From Kitasatospora aureofaciens (GTDB lineage Bacteria > Actinomycetota > Actinomycetes > Streptomycetales > Streptomycetaceae), in assembly GCF_001188955.3 (NCBI RefSeq), contig NZ_JPRF03000037.1:1-64000 (forward strand): a DNA stretch of 64,000 nt. Reading direction: 5' to 3'. The notes beneath the pieces are model-generated. The model saw nothing but the letters and a program-made list of their open reading frames with translations. It was not told the origin of the DNA and did no database searches. A program made the translations under genes and the position numbers. Of this stretch, positions 39,751-49,238 are shown piece after piece (position 1 is the first letter of the stretch; each line of letters begins with the position of its first letter).

Positions 39751-39971
39751 CGTGTCGTTTGACGCCAACGGGACGGCGGACGGTCACCCTCCTTCCGCCC
39801 GACAGCGAGTACCGACAGTTCTGGACCGGGGGCCACTGACACGCTGCCCTCGCCGCCGATGCGACGCGCCCGGCGTGCCAAGCTCCCACCCCGGGTCCGG
39901 GAGCTACGAGGTGACCTCACCACCGAGGGCGGCGCACGCCGCCCTGCTCGAGCCCTTGGGGCGGTCCCCGG

Positions 39972-42395
39972 TCACCGGCCGGCCAGCAACGCGCCCGCCA
40001 GCGACTGGGCGGTGCCCGGTCCCTGGCCGCGGCGCGGTCGCGCTCCGGACAGCGACGGCATGCGCTTGGGAGCGCGTTCCTGGCGGGCCTTCTCGATGAC
40101 CGTCGTCCCGGTCTCCGCCTCCAGCACGGGGGCGTAGCCGGCAGCCCGAAGCGCGGCAAGGGTTGCCTCGGGATCGGCGGTACTGATCAGCACGGTCGGC
40201 GCGATCCTCCGCAACCCGAGCTTGGACAGCGCACGAGCCGCGGCGAGCTCCGACACCAGTGACTCGTCGTCGGAGCGGATGCAGCAGGCGGAGCGCACCA
40301 CTCGCATCCGGCCGTGGGTACGCGCGGTGTCCTTGACCAGGTACTCCAGGGGCTGCGGAAGCGGCCGTCCGCCCTCGGAGACGTCGGCCAGCCGAGCCAG
40401 CAGGTCGGCGGCGTCCAATCCGGAGTCCAGCGCCCGGCGGACCGCCGCAGGGGTGATCCGCCACACCACGGCACGGCCCTCCGACTCCCGGTCCGCACAG
40501 GCGGCCAGCAGGTCGGTCAGCTCTGATGCGGCGGCTCCGGCGACCACGGCCGTAAGGTCCGCCTGGAACCGGGCGGTGGTCTGCGGCGCGGGCAGCAGGG
40601 CGTCCAGGGCCGCGGACAACCGCCGAACCGCGTCGTCCAGAGCAGGACGGTCGCGCAGTGCCGGCCCGGCGCCCGGGACGGCGGGGAAGTGGCGGTGTGC
40701 ACCCGCCCTCAGGAACCCGAGCACGGCGTGCCCGAGCGAAGTCAGCGCTCCGTGGGCGACGACCCCGAGCAGCTCCGCCTCCGCCAGGGTCGCCTCGACC
40801 CGCTCAGTCTCCCCCGCACCCTGGGTGAGGGCGGTGGGGCGGAACCAGGCCGCCGTAGCGATGAGGGCGGCGAGAGCGGTCGCCCGCCCGCGAGCGGACT
40901 TGCCGGTGGCGACTCCGTGTCCGGCCGGAAGGGTGGCGAGGGCCTCCAGCACGGCATGGCGCAGATCGACGGCCTCGCCGTCCTCCGGCGCGGTCAGCGC
41001 GACTGGGGTGTCATTCTCGTCCGGCCAATGGCTGAACACCTCGGGCACCACCGCCCAGGTGGCGACGAACGGCAGCAGCCGCCGAGCGGGTGGAGCCGCC
41101 AGCCACTCGTCGTACCGCTCGGTGGGCAGCATCCGGGCAGGTGGCTGGGATTCCGGCCGACGCGCGCGGCCCCGTCCTCTCGCCGGGGCCTCCGGCTCCT
41201 CGGCGCAAGGGGCGATCAGGTCCGCGTTGTTCGCCAGGTCGAGCCACAGTCGGGCTTGTTCCTCCGGCATGCCGACCGCCTTCGCCAGCCGGCGGGTGTC
41301 CCGGACCGCGATTCCGCCCGCCTTGCGGACAGCCGGCGGTTGCACGGCCACCTGGCGGAGCATCAGCTCGACCCGGGAGGCCGCCTCGGCCAACGCCGCC
41401 TGTGCCTGGCTCTCGACTGCACCGTCCGGGATCTCCACCGTGCCCCCGACCGGAGGCGGGACGGACAGGTAGCTCGGCGCGCGGTCGTGGTCGCGCAACG
41501 CGTCAGCCGCCTCGCGCGGCAGTTCCACCAGGTCCTCATCCACCGGAACGACCAGGCCGCGAGCGGCCAGCCAGTCCGTGCCGGGATCTCCCGAGCCGCC
41601 TTCCCGGAAGGTGAACTTGCCTCCGGAGCCCGGGTAGAAGCCGCCGCCGTACCGCGAGACGAAGCAGTGCGTGCGCAGCAGTGGCGGGCCCGGAACCAGT
41701 TTGTCCAACAGGTCCAAGGCCGCGGGCGGCGCCTCGGCGGCCATGGCGCGCACACGCTTCGCATCCCTGAGCACGTCCACGATCTGCCGCTGCGCCTCGT
41801 CTCGAGTCCGCGCCTTCGCGAGCCCCAGCCCCTGCGCGATCCGGTGAATCTCCGGAGCGTTGAAGGCCTCGGTGAGCAGTTGTTCGGCGGGCCGGCCGTA
41901 ACCGCCGCCGCCCGCCTGACGGTGGAACAGGATCGGAACGGTGACCCTGATTCCGGACGAGGGCAGCACCAGGGCCCGCTCGGTCAGCCGGGACAGCGCG
42001 GCCTCGGCCGCAGACCGACCCGCGTCGTCGAGTCGCAGGAATCGGAAGAGCTGGTCCCGGGTCACGGACCGGTCAGCGGGGTCGACCGCAGGCGCGTCGA
42101 GGCGCGGCGAACGGCCGCCGTAGCCCATGAACAGGTGATGGGCGGACGGGACGGCCGGTAGCGGACCGTGCAACCGTTCGGCCAAGGTCGCCACAGCGAA
42201 GAGCAGTTGAATGTCCCCGAGACTGATCTCGTTCAGCCCCAGGGCCGTCGATTCGTCCGTCAGCAGGTGGCCGGCCAGGTCGGCCAGGCTCGCCACCCTG
42301 GCCGCGTGGGGAAGTTCGCGCTGCTCCAGCAGTTCGGTCAGCTGCGAGGGAGTACGGTCGGCCAGCCAAACAGCGAGGCTTCGTGCTGCTTTCAC
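39972..42395 (-). CDS. Helicase-associated-domain protein (XPB/Ssl2-like, Helicase_C_3)
   Basis: This 807-residue protein begins VKAARSLAVWLADRTPSQLT at a GTG. It contains a winged-helix-rich N-terminal half and the C-terminal LEYLVKDTARTHGRMRVVRS then ACCIRSDDESLVSEL segment, typical of actinobacterial helicase_C_3 proteins. I see no Walker A motif or DEAD box, so it is probably not an active helicase by itself. The ATPase lobes are missing, and a DNA-binding or scaffold role is more likely. The preceding antisense frame continues open upstream but that is not coding. Confidence 0.85.
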   Translation of the reverse strand: MKAARSLAVWLADRTPSQLTELLEQRELPHAARVASLADLAGHLLTDESTALGLNEISLGDIQLLFAVATLAERLHGPLPAVPSAHHLFMGYGGRSPRLDAPAVDPADRSVTRDQLFRFLRLDDAGRSAAEAALSRLTERALVLPSSGIRVTVPILFHRQAGGGGYGRPAEQLLTEAFNAPEIHRIAQGLGLAKARTRDEAQRQIVDVLRDAKRVRAMAAEAPPAALDLLDKLVPGPPLLRTHCFVSRYGGGFYPGSGGKFTFREGGSGDPGTDWLAARGLVVPVDEDLVELPREAADALRDHDRAPSYLSVPPPVGGTVEIPDGAVESQAQAALAEAASRVELMLRQVAVQPPAVRKAGGIAVRDTRRLAKAVGMPEEQARLWLDLANNADLIAPCAEEPEAPARGRGRARRPESQPPARMLPTERYDEWLAAPPARRLLPFVATWAVVPEVFSHWPDENDTPVALTAPEDGEAVDLRHAVLEALATLPAGHGVATGKSARGRATALAALIATAAWFRPTALTQGAGETERVEATLAEAELLGVVAHGALTSLGHAVLGFLRAGAHRHFPAVPGAGPALRDRPALDDAVRRLSAALDALLPAPQTTARFQADLTAVVAGAAASELTDLLAACADRESEGRAVVWRITPAAVRRALDSGLDAADLLARLADVSEGGRPLPQPLEYLVKDTARTHGRMRVVRSACCIRSDDESLVSELAAARALSKLGLRRIAPTVLISTADPEATLAALRAAGYAPVLEAETGTTVIEKARQERAPKRMPSLSGARPRRGQGPGTAQSLAGALLAGR

Positions 42396-42665
42396 CGCAC
42401 CAAGCGTAGTGAGTCGCCGGCGGGAACGGGACCAGAGATGTGAAACAGGGGACCCTGGCACAGCTCGGCCCGCACCCGGCAATGGCACCGGGTGTACGCA
42501 CTCCCGGCTGGTGAACGCGGTCCGGTCGAAGCCATCGGCGAGCCCCGCGCGGTCACGACGGAGAATCTCCGGCTCTTCGCGGCAACCTTTTCGACCTCCG
42601 CGGCCACTCAGTGCTGTCCGGCCAAGTGGTTCGGTCAGATGCGACGGCTGAAAGAGAGCACAGAC

Positions 42666-44543
42666 GTGTCCCTTGAACGAGAGCGCAGAGATGTCCCTCG
42701 CCCACCCCACGCCGTCAGTGGCGTCGCGCGGGTGGGCGGCCACGGGCGCGGAGCCCGTCCGTCGCATCGCGCCCGTCGGCTGTACCAGCGCCGGGGTTTC
42801 TGGGCGGCTGTCGGCCTGGCGGTCGTGGGCGCCTCCGTGGCCGTGGTCAACACGGCCTCGGCGGGCACCGTGTCCGTGGACACGAGCCCCTGGTACCTGC
42901 TGGTCAACCGCAGCACCGGCCAGGTGCTGGACGACTACGGCTACGGCGCGTACGACGGCGCCCCGGTGGTGCAGTGGAGCCGCACCGGCGCGGCGAATCA
43001 GCAGTGGAAGTTCCTCGACGCGGGTGACGGGAACTACCGGCTGCAGAACCGGTACTCCGGAAAGGTGCTGGACGACTACGGCTGGTCGAAGGCCGAAGGC
43101 TCCCAGGTGAGGCAGTGGCGTGACCTCAACGGCGCCAACCAGCAGTTCCACCTGGAGAAGTCGTCGGACGGATACGTGCGTCTGATCAACACCTTCAACG
43201 GCAAGGCCGTCGAGGTCCCGCTCGGCTCCAAGACCGACGGGGGCCAGATCGCCCAGTACCACGACTGGAACGGCGCCAACCAGCAGTGGCAGCTCGTCCC
43301 GGCCGGCGGCGCGGGAGGCACCGGGAACACCGGGGGCTCCGGCAGCAGCGCCACGCCCCCCAAGCCCGCCACGCCGGGCGGCAGCGCTCCGACGAGCCAG
43401 GCCCCGGGTGGTAACCACCCGACGTCGGCGCCGCCGGCGGCTCCGGCCGGCGGCGGCAACAACTCGGCGAAGAGTTTCATGGGCAGCAACACGGTGCTGA
43501 TCGGCGGCTCGATGTCCGACGCATCGGCGAACGCCGCACCGTTCGACGTGCAGTACGCCTACGTGCACAGCCAGCCCGCGCCCTCCTCGGACTACTACAC
43601 GGCGGCCCGCTGCCAGGACGGGTGGACGGGCTGGTGGGGTTGCTGGAACGGCAGCACCACGGCACCCGGCACGTACGTGACCTGGCGGGACGCCAAGGCG
43701 GCTCAGGAGACCTACCAGGGCAAGCCGCGTCCGCAGAAGTTCCTCTGGACCTGGTACTCGCTGCGTGACCTCGGCGACGCGGCGGGCCAGGGCGACGGTC
43801 CGGGCGAGGTCCAGGCCATCAACAGGGCCGACCTGCTCACCCGGTACCTGAACGACTACCGCTTCTTCCTCCAGAAGATCGGCACCTCGCACGACATGAT
43901 CGACCTCGAGCCCGACTTCTGGGGCTACGTCCGGTCGCTCGGCGACCCGCACCACGTCGCCGCGCAGGTCACGGCCGCGGACCCGACGGACTGCGGATCG
44001 CAGGAGAACAGCGCCGCCGGACTCGCTCAGTGCCTGATCTCGATGGCGCACAAGTACGCTCCGAACACCGCCGTCGGCATGCACCTGTCCTGCTTCGACT
44101 GGCAGCAGAACACCCCGCAGTGTGTGAAGGACTACGCCCAACTCGGCGCACAGAACGCCGACTTCCTGGCCACCGACGTGTCGGACCGCGACGCGGGCTG
44201 GTACGCGCAGCCCGCCCACGGCGGCCTCGACAAGTTCTGGACCGACCAGAAGGCCGCCGCGCAACTGTCGTTCTACAAGACGATGGCCGAGTCGGTGGGC
44301 AAGCCGGTGGTCCTGTGGCAGATCCCCGTGGGCAACATGGCGCAGAACAACACGCTCAACCACTACAAGGACGACAAGGTGGACTGGTTCTTCGCGCACA
44401 TGGACCAGGTGGCGAACGCGCACATCGCCGGTCTGCTCTTCGGCGCGGGGCAGCAGGAACAGACCACGGCCGAGACCGACGGCGGAAACCTGATCAACAA
44501 GACGATCGCGTACCACAACTCCGGCGGTGCAGCGCTCAAGTAG
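42666..44543 (+). CDS. Secreted RICIN-domain protein with unassigned enzyme-like domain
   Basis: The 625-residue precursor starts at a GTG after AAAGAGAG; an ATG at 42639 is an alternative. The signal peptide has a long basic n-region, then GFWAAVGLAVVGASVAVVNT and ASAGT. A RICIN trefoil follows with three QQW/QQF repeats (ANQQWKFL, ANQQFHLE, ANQQWQLV), a Gly/Pro/Ser linker, and a 350-residue domain. That domain shows MIDLEPDFWGYV, VGMHLSCFDW, ATDVSDRDAGWY and VVLWQIPVGN, strand-end acids reminiscent of a TIM-barrel glycosidase. I cannot name the family. The neighbouring enzymes attack pectin and arabinoxylan, so plant polysaccharide is a plausible target. Confidence 0.8.
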   Translation: MSLERERRDVPRPPHAVSGVARVGGHGRGARPSHRARRLYQRRGFWAAVGLAVVGASVAVVNTASAGTVSVDTSPWYLLVNRSTGQVLDDYGYGAYDGAPVVQWSRTGAANQQWKFLDAGDGNYRLQNRYSGKVLDDYGWSKAEGSQVRQWRDLNGANQQFHLEKSSDGYVRLINTFNGKAVEVPLGSKTDGGQIAQYHDWNGANQQWQLVPAGGAGGTGNTGGSGSSATPPKPATPGGSAPTSQAPGGNHPTSAPPAAPAGGGNNSAKSFMGSNTVLIGGSMSDASANAAPFDVQYAYVHSQPAPSSDYYTAARCQDGWTGWWGCWNGSTTAPGTYVTWRDAKAAQETYQGKPRPQKFLWTWYSLRDLGDAAGQGDGPGEVQAINRADLLTRYLNDYRFFLQKIGTSHDMIDLEPDFWGYVRSLGDPHHVAAQVTAADPTDCGSQENSAAGLAQCLISMAHKYAPNTAVGMHLSCFDWQQNTPQCVKDYAQLGAQNADFLATDVSDRDAGWYAQPAHGGLDKFWTDQKAAAQLSFYKTMAESVGKPVVLWQIPVGNMAQNNTLNHYKDDKVDWFFAHMDQVANAHIAGLLFGAGQQEQTTAETDGGNLINKTIAYHNSGGAALK

Positions 44544-44557
44544 GCGGAGGAACGGCC

Positions 44558-44583
44558 GTGGCCCCGTCCTTCGGCGGGGCCAC
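44558..44583 (+). terminator. Hairpin terminator after the RICIN-domain gene
   Basis: GTGGCCCC (44558-44565) pairs with GGGGCCAC (44576-44583), and outer bases extend the stem, 15 bases past the stop codon. Confidence 0.8.
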
Positions 44584-44680
44584 AGTCGTTCTTCTGGTGC
44601 GCGGCCGGGGCCTCGAGGGGCATGCCCCGAGTCTTCCCCATGAGCCCGCAGGAGCTGGTGCGGCCCGGCCGGTGGTGGTG

Positions 44681-46195
44681 TCAGAGGGCGGGGAAAGCGG
44701 GGAAGGTGCAGGTGGGGGCCGCGCCCGGGCCGTTGGTGGTGGTCAGGGTGACGTCGGGGCCGGACGGATGGAGGTTGGTGTCGGTGGCGGTGATGCGGGC
44801 GTTGGCGGCGGTCGCCGTGGTGACGTCGAGGTTGACGTGTTGCAGGGTCAGTTCGAGCGGGCGGGTCCTGTCCAGTCCGACGAGAGTGGATTTCGCGCCG
44901 CTGGGGGAGTGGGTCGCGGTGACGCCGTCGACGGTGATGCCGGTGAACCAGGGTGCGTTGGGGCCGCTGCCGCCGGAGTAGTGGGTGTCGAAGACGAGCG
45001 GGGCGCGGACGGCGTCGAGGCAGGTGTTCAGGTAGGTGACGCCGGTGACCCTGCCGCCGTTGGCGGGCGAGCTCTTGATGCGGATGCCGGTGCTGGAGCC
45101 GCTGGTGGTGCCGAGGGCATCAGTTCCGGTGAGGGTGTTGTCGCGGAAGAGGACGTTGGTCACGCCGCTGGTGGTCTCGCTGCCGATGGAGATGCCGTGA
45201 GTGCCGTAGAAGTGGTTGTTCGTCACGGTGATGTTGCTGCTGGACCTGTTGCCGCCCTTGATGGCGATGCCGTCGTCGCCGTCCATGATGAAGGAGTCGG
45301 TGATGGTGACGTTGGTGGCGCCGGCCGGGTCGATGCCGTCGGTGTTGCGGGCGCCGGCGGGGGTCTTGATGCGTACGCCCCAGGCGGTGAAGCCGTTGCC
45401 ACCGTTGTAGACGACGTGGAAGTTGGGGGAGCTCAGCAGGTCGACGTGGTAGAGGGTGAAGTTGTCGGAGTCGTCGGCCTGGATCAGGCGGGGGTTGTTC
45501 TGGTTGGATCCGGCTTTCTGGGCGTCGGTGGCGAGCTGCCACCAGCTGGTGGTGGTGCCGAGGACGGTCTGGTCGCCGCGGCCGTCGATGCGGCCCTGGC
45601 TGCCGTCGGCGGCGCGGACGGCCTCGATGCCGGCGTTGGCTCCGGCGACGCTGATCAGTGGTTTGCAGCCGCCGCCGGAGGAGGCGAGGGTGCCGCAGCG
45701 CGGCTTGCCGCTGATCTGGTAATCGGCGGGGTTACGTGAGCCGTAGAGGGTGACACCACTGTCCAGCAGCAGGACCTCGCCTCGGTGGACGGCCAGCGGT
45801 CCGGTGAGGAAGGCGTTGTGGCCGGAGTCCGTCGCCTGCAGCCGGACGGCCACCGTCTGCTGTCCGGTCTGGGCACAGGTGTCGAGGGCATGCTGGATGC
45901 GGATCGTGTCCGGTGGGGTGGTTTCGCTGCCCTGGTCGGTAGCGCGGGTGGGCATGGTCCGGGCGGCGGGAACGGTGGCACAGACGGTGGTGGGCAGTGC
46001 GGGCTCGGTGACATGGCGGGTGTCACCGGTCGCTGTTCCGGCCGGCACGGTCGATCGCATGTGGGCCTTCGGGGTCAGCGTGGCCTGGGCGACCAGGGGG
46101 ACGGCGGCGCCCATGACGGCGAGGACTCCGGCGGTGGCGAGCACGCGACGGGTCGCCGGGCGTCGGCGGTGTGTGCGTCGGTCGAGATCTGGCAA
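44681..46195 (-). CDS. Secreted GH28 polygalacturonase
   Basis: This 504-residue precursor hydrolyses alpha-1,4-galacturonan (pectin) by family knowledge. It has the full GH28 set: NTDGID with N284, DGDDG with D307/D308, GTHGIS with His333 and a later RIK (GIRIKSS). The signal peptide is HRRRPATRRVLATAGVLAVM then GAAVPLVAQA. The TTG start at 46195 is supported by AGAAGGA seven bases upstream and by the identical layout in the divergent GH10 gene. Beta-helix repeats such as NVTITDSFIM and NITVTNNHFY are visible. Confidence 0.93.
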   Translation of the reverse strand: MPDLDRRTHRRRPATRRVLATAGVLAVMGAAVPLVAQATLTPKAHMRSTVPAGTATGDTRHVTEPALPTTVCATVPAARTMPTRATDQGSETTPPDTIRIQHALDTCAQTGQQTVAVRLQATDSGHNAFLTGPLAVHRGEVLLLDSGVTLYGSRNPADYQISGKPRCGTLASSGGGCKPLISVAGANAGIEAVRAADGSQGRIDGRGDQTVLGTTTSWWQLATDAQKAGSNQNNPRLIQADDSDNFTLYHVDLLSSPNFHVVYNGGNGFTAWGVRIKTPAGARNTDGIDPAGATNVTITDSFIMDGDDGIAIKGGNRSSSNITVTNNHFYGTHGISIGSETTSGVTNVLFRDNTLTGTDALGTTSGSSTGIRIKSSPANGGRVTGVTYLNTCLDAVRAPLVFDTHYSGGSGPNAPWFTGITVDGVTATHSPSGAKSTLVGLDRTRPLELTLQHVNLDVTTATAANARITATDTNLHPSGPDVTLTTTNGPGAAPTCTFPAFPAL

Positions 46196-46484
46196 CGGTC
46201 CGTCCTTCTGGAGCGGCGGCCCGCGGGCGCGGGCCGATTCTCCATCAGTTGCCGTCGGTGGATGAAAGGTTGCCGTGCCGAAGTGTGTTCCTCCTGCCGG
46301 GCGCGCCGCCGCCGGGTGCACGTCTCACCGCGGGGAGGATAGGTGCCCCCGACGGGATGAGGGCCGCGCCGGTCCGCTCGACGGAAGATTCTTCTTCCCG
46401 AACGGCAACCTTTCGATCCGGCAAGGCAACTGACGGGTAACCGGGGCACTAGACGGAGGCCCCCAGCGCCAGAAGGACAAGCCT
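46196..46484. promoter_or_regulatory. Divergent CAZyme promoter region with duplicated inverted block
   Basis: CGGCAACCTTTCATCC...GGCAACTGATGG (minus strand, 46276-46242) and CGGCAACCTTTCGATCC...GGCAACTGACGG (plus strand, 46403-46436) are the same sequence in opposite directions. Each lies 40-90 bases ahead of its TTG start, so they may be a shared operator or promoter copied with the genes. No coding sequence is seen here. Confidence 0.65.
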
Positions 46485-48920
46485 TTGTCAGATCAGAACC
46501 GCTCTCATCGCCGCCGTCCGGCAACCCGCCGCGTCCTCGCCGCCGCCGTTGTCCTCGCTGCCGTGGGTGCCGCCGTACCGCTGGTCGCTCAAGCCGCGTT
46601 CACCTCGAACTCCAGCACGCCGACCACGCTGGGCGCGGGGGCGGCCGGCAGCGGCCGCTACTTCGGCACGGCGGTGGCCGCGGGCAGGCTCGGGGACTCG
46701 ACGTACTCCACCATCCTCGACCGGGAGTTCACCGCGATAACCCCCGAGAACGAGATGAAGTGGGACAGCACCGAACCCTCCCGGGGCTCGTTCAACTTCG
46801 GCCCCGCCGACGCGATCGTCGACCACGCCGCCGCGCACGGCCAGAAGATGCGCGGCCACACCCTGGTCTGGCACTCCCAGCTGCCCGGCTGGGTCGGCTC
46901 GATCAACGACGCCAACACCCTGCGCAGCGTCATGGACAACCACATCACGCAGGAAATGACCCACTACAAGGGCAGGATCTACGCCTGGGACGTGGTGAAC
47001 GAGGCCTTCGCCGACGGCCCCAGCGGCCAGCACCGCAGCTCGGTGTTCCAGAACGTGCTGGGCAACGGCTTCATCGAAGAGGCGTTCCGCACCGCCCGGG
47101 GCGTCGACCCCGGGGCGAAGCTCTGCTACAACGACTACAACATCGAGAACTGGTCCGATGCCAAGACCCAGGGCGTCTACGGCATGGTCAAGGACTTCAA
47201 GTCCCGTGGCGTGCCGATCGACTGCGTCGGGTTCCAGAGCCACTTCGGCGCGGGCGGGCCGCCGGCGAACTTCCAGACCACGCTGTCGAGCTTCGCCGCG
47301 CTCGGCGTGGACGTCCAGATCACCGAGCTCGACATCGCCCAGGCCCCCGCGAGCGCGTACACCGACACCGTCCGTGACTGCCTCAACGTCGCCCGCTGCA
47401 CGGGCATCTCGGTGTGGGGCATCCGCGACAGCGACTCGTGGCGCGGCGGCGAGAACCCGCTGCTGTTCGACGCCAGTGGCAAAAAGAAGCCCGCCTACGC
47501 CGCGGCGCTCACCGCCCTCGGCGGCGGCAGCAGCGGTGGCGGCGGCACCCAGGGCGGAGGCATCAGCTCCGGCACCGTCTACTCGCTCTCCGCGGCGGTC
47601 GGCGGGCGCGTCCTGGACGAGCCCGCCGGGCAGAACGGCAACGGCACCCCGCTTCAGGTGTGGGACGCCAACGGCGACGCGCCCAACCAGCACTGGCGCG
47701 CCGACCGCAACGCCGACGGCTCCTACACGTTCACCAACCTCGCCAGCGGCCGGGTCCTGGACGAGCCCGGCGGCCGGACGGCCAACGGCACGAAGCCGCT
47801 GGTCTGGGACGCCAACGGCGGTGCCAACCAGCACTGGCGTGCCGACCGCAACGCCGACGGCTCCTACACCCTGATCAACGTCGCCAGCGGCCGGGCACTC
47901 GAACTCCCCGGCGGCCAGAGCGCCAACGGCACCTCCGTCCAGATCTGGGACTCCTGGGGCGCCGCCAACCAACACTGGAACCTCGGCTCGTCCGCACCGG
48001 CGGCCGGCGGCACCTGCACCCTCCCGTCGACGTACCACTGGTCCTCGACGGGAGCGCTGGCGCAGCCGGCGAACGGCTGGGCCGCGGTGAAGGACTTCAC
48101 CGACGTGGTCTACAACGGCAAGCACCTGGTCTACGCGTCGAACGTGAACGGCTCCTCGTACGGCTCGATGATGTTCAGCCCCTTCACGAACTGGTCGGAC
48201 ATGGCCTCGGCCGGGCAGACCGGGATGAACGAGAAGGCGGTGGCGCCCACCCTGTTCTACTTCGCACCGAAGAAGATCTGGGTCCTGGCGTACCAGTGGG
48301 GTCAGTGGCCGTTCGTCTACCGCACGTCCAGCGACCCGACCAACCCCAACGGCTGGTCCGCGCCGCAGCCGCTGTTCACCGGCGGCATCCCCAACTCCGG
48401 CACCGGTCCGATCGACCAGACGCTGATCGGTGACGACCAGAACATGTACCTGTTCTTCGCCGGTGACAACGGCAGCATCTACCGGGCGAGCATGCCCATC
48501 GGAAACTTCCCGGGCAACTTCGGCTCCTCCTACACCACGGTCATGAGCGACTCGGAGAAGAACCTCTTCGAGGCCCCGCAGGTCTACAAGGTCAAGGACC
48601 GAAACCAGTACCTCATGCTCGTCGAGGCCCGCGGCGCGAACGAGCAGCGCTACTTCCGCTCCTTCACCGCCTCCAGCCTGAACGGCTCCTGGACCCCGCA
48701 GGCCGCCACCGAGGACCACCCCTTCGCGGGCAAGGCCAACAGCGGTGCCACCTGGACCAACGACATCAGCCACGGCGACCTCGTCCGCAACAACCCCGAC
48801 CAGACCATGACCATCGACCCCTGCAACCTCCAGCTCCTCTACCAGGGCAAGTCCCCCACCGCGACCGGCTCCTACGACCGACTGCCGTGGCGGCCCGGCG
48901 TCCTCACCCTCCAGCGCTGA
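46485..48920 (+). CDS. Secreted GH10 xylanase - RICIN (CBM13-like) - GH62 arabinofuranosidase fusion
   Basis: The 811-residue precursor starts at a TTG with AGAAGGA upstream. The signal peptide is HRRRPATRRVLAAAVVLAAV then GAAVPLVAQA. The GH10 domain (about 45-345) has acid/base Glu173 in WDVVNEAF and nucleophile Glu281 in ITELDIA. A Gly/Ser linker and a RICIN trefoil (about 363-505, with NQHWRAD, NQHWRAD, NQHWNLG) follow. From about residue 510 comes a GH62-type domain (YHWSSTGALAQPANGWAAVK, DDQNMYLFFAGDNGSIYRAS). Together they would cut xylan and strip arabinose side chains of arabinoxylan. One polypeptide thus joins complementary activities. Confidence 0.93.
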   Translation: MSDQNRSHRRRPATRRVLAAAVVLAAVGAAVPLVAQAAFTSNSSTPTTLGAGAAGSGRYFGTAVAAGRLGDSTYSTILDREFTAITPENEMKWDSTEPSRGSFNFGPADAIVDHAAAHGQKMRGHTLVWHSQLPGWVGSINDANTLRSVMDNHITQEMTHYKGRIYAWDVVNEAFADGPSGQHRSSVFQNVLGNGFIEEAFRTARGVDPGAKLCYNDYNIENWSDAKTQGVYGMVKDFKSRGVPIDCVGFQSHFGAGGPPANFQTTLSSFAALGVDVQITELDIAQAPASAYTDTVRDCLNVARCTGISVWGIRDSDSWRGGENPLLFDASGKKKPAYAAALTALGGGSSGGGGTQGGGISSGTVYSLSAAVGGRVLDEPAGQNGNGTPLQVWDANGDAPNQHWRADRNADGSYTFTNLASGRVLDEPGGRTANGTKPLVWDANGGANQHWRADRNADGSYTLINVASGRALELPGGQSANGTSVQIWDSWGAANQHWNLGSSAPAAGGTCTLPSTYHWSSTGALAQPANGWAAVKDFTDVVYNGKHLVYASNVNGSSYGSMMFSPFTNWSDMASAGQTGMNEKAVAPTLFYFAPKKIWVLAYQWGQWPFVYRTSSDPTNPNGWSAPQPLFTGGIPNSGTGPIDQTLIGDDQNMYLFFAGDNGSIYRASMPIGNFPGNFGSSYTTVMSDSEKNLFEAPQVYKVKDRNQYLMLVEARGANEQRYFRSFTASSLNGSWTPQAATEDHPFAGKANSGATWTNDISHGDLVRNNPDQTMTIDPCNLQLLYQGKSPTATGSYDRLPWRPGVLTLQR

Positions 48921-49025
48921 CCCCGCCTGATCCACGGTGATCGCGATCGGGTGCGGCCCGCCGGCGCGTAACCGAGCGGTTCACGCCGCGGGCGGCTCCA
49001 CCCGCTGACCGGCACTCGCCGCATC

Positions 49026-49060
49026 GAGGAACCCCAGCCGTGCGCCGGCTGGGGTTCCTC
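49026..49060 (+). terminator. Terminator after the xylanase fusion gene
   Basis: GAGGAACCCCAGCC (49026-49039) pairs perfectly with GGCTGGGGTTCCTC (49047-49060). The rest of 48921-49238 shows no gene. Confidence 0.9.
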
Positions 49061-49238
49061 CTTCGTGGACCTCCGCCGCGGGTAGCCGAAGCGTTCAGCC
49101 GCAGCACGTCGCTCTCGTCCCGGGCGTGGGGCGAAAACGTCCGCGGGAGTCTCGGAACACCGCGCACGAAGGCCGTCACAGCCCCAGCGCCGGACTACTC
49201 TGAGGGTGTTGCCCGGCACACCCCAGGAGACACCGCGC

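Noticed and set aside
39972..42395. Active helicase call for the XPB-like protein
   Set aside because: No Walker A or DEAD/DEAH motif is visible; only the helicase-associated C-terminal-type domain is present.
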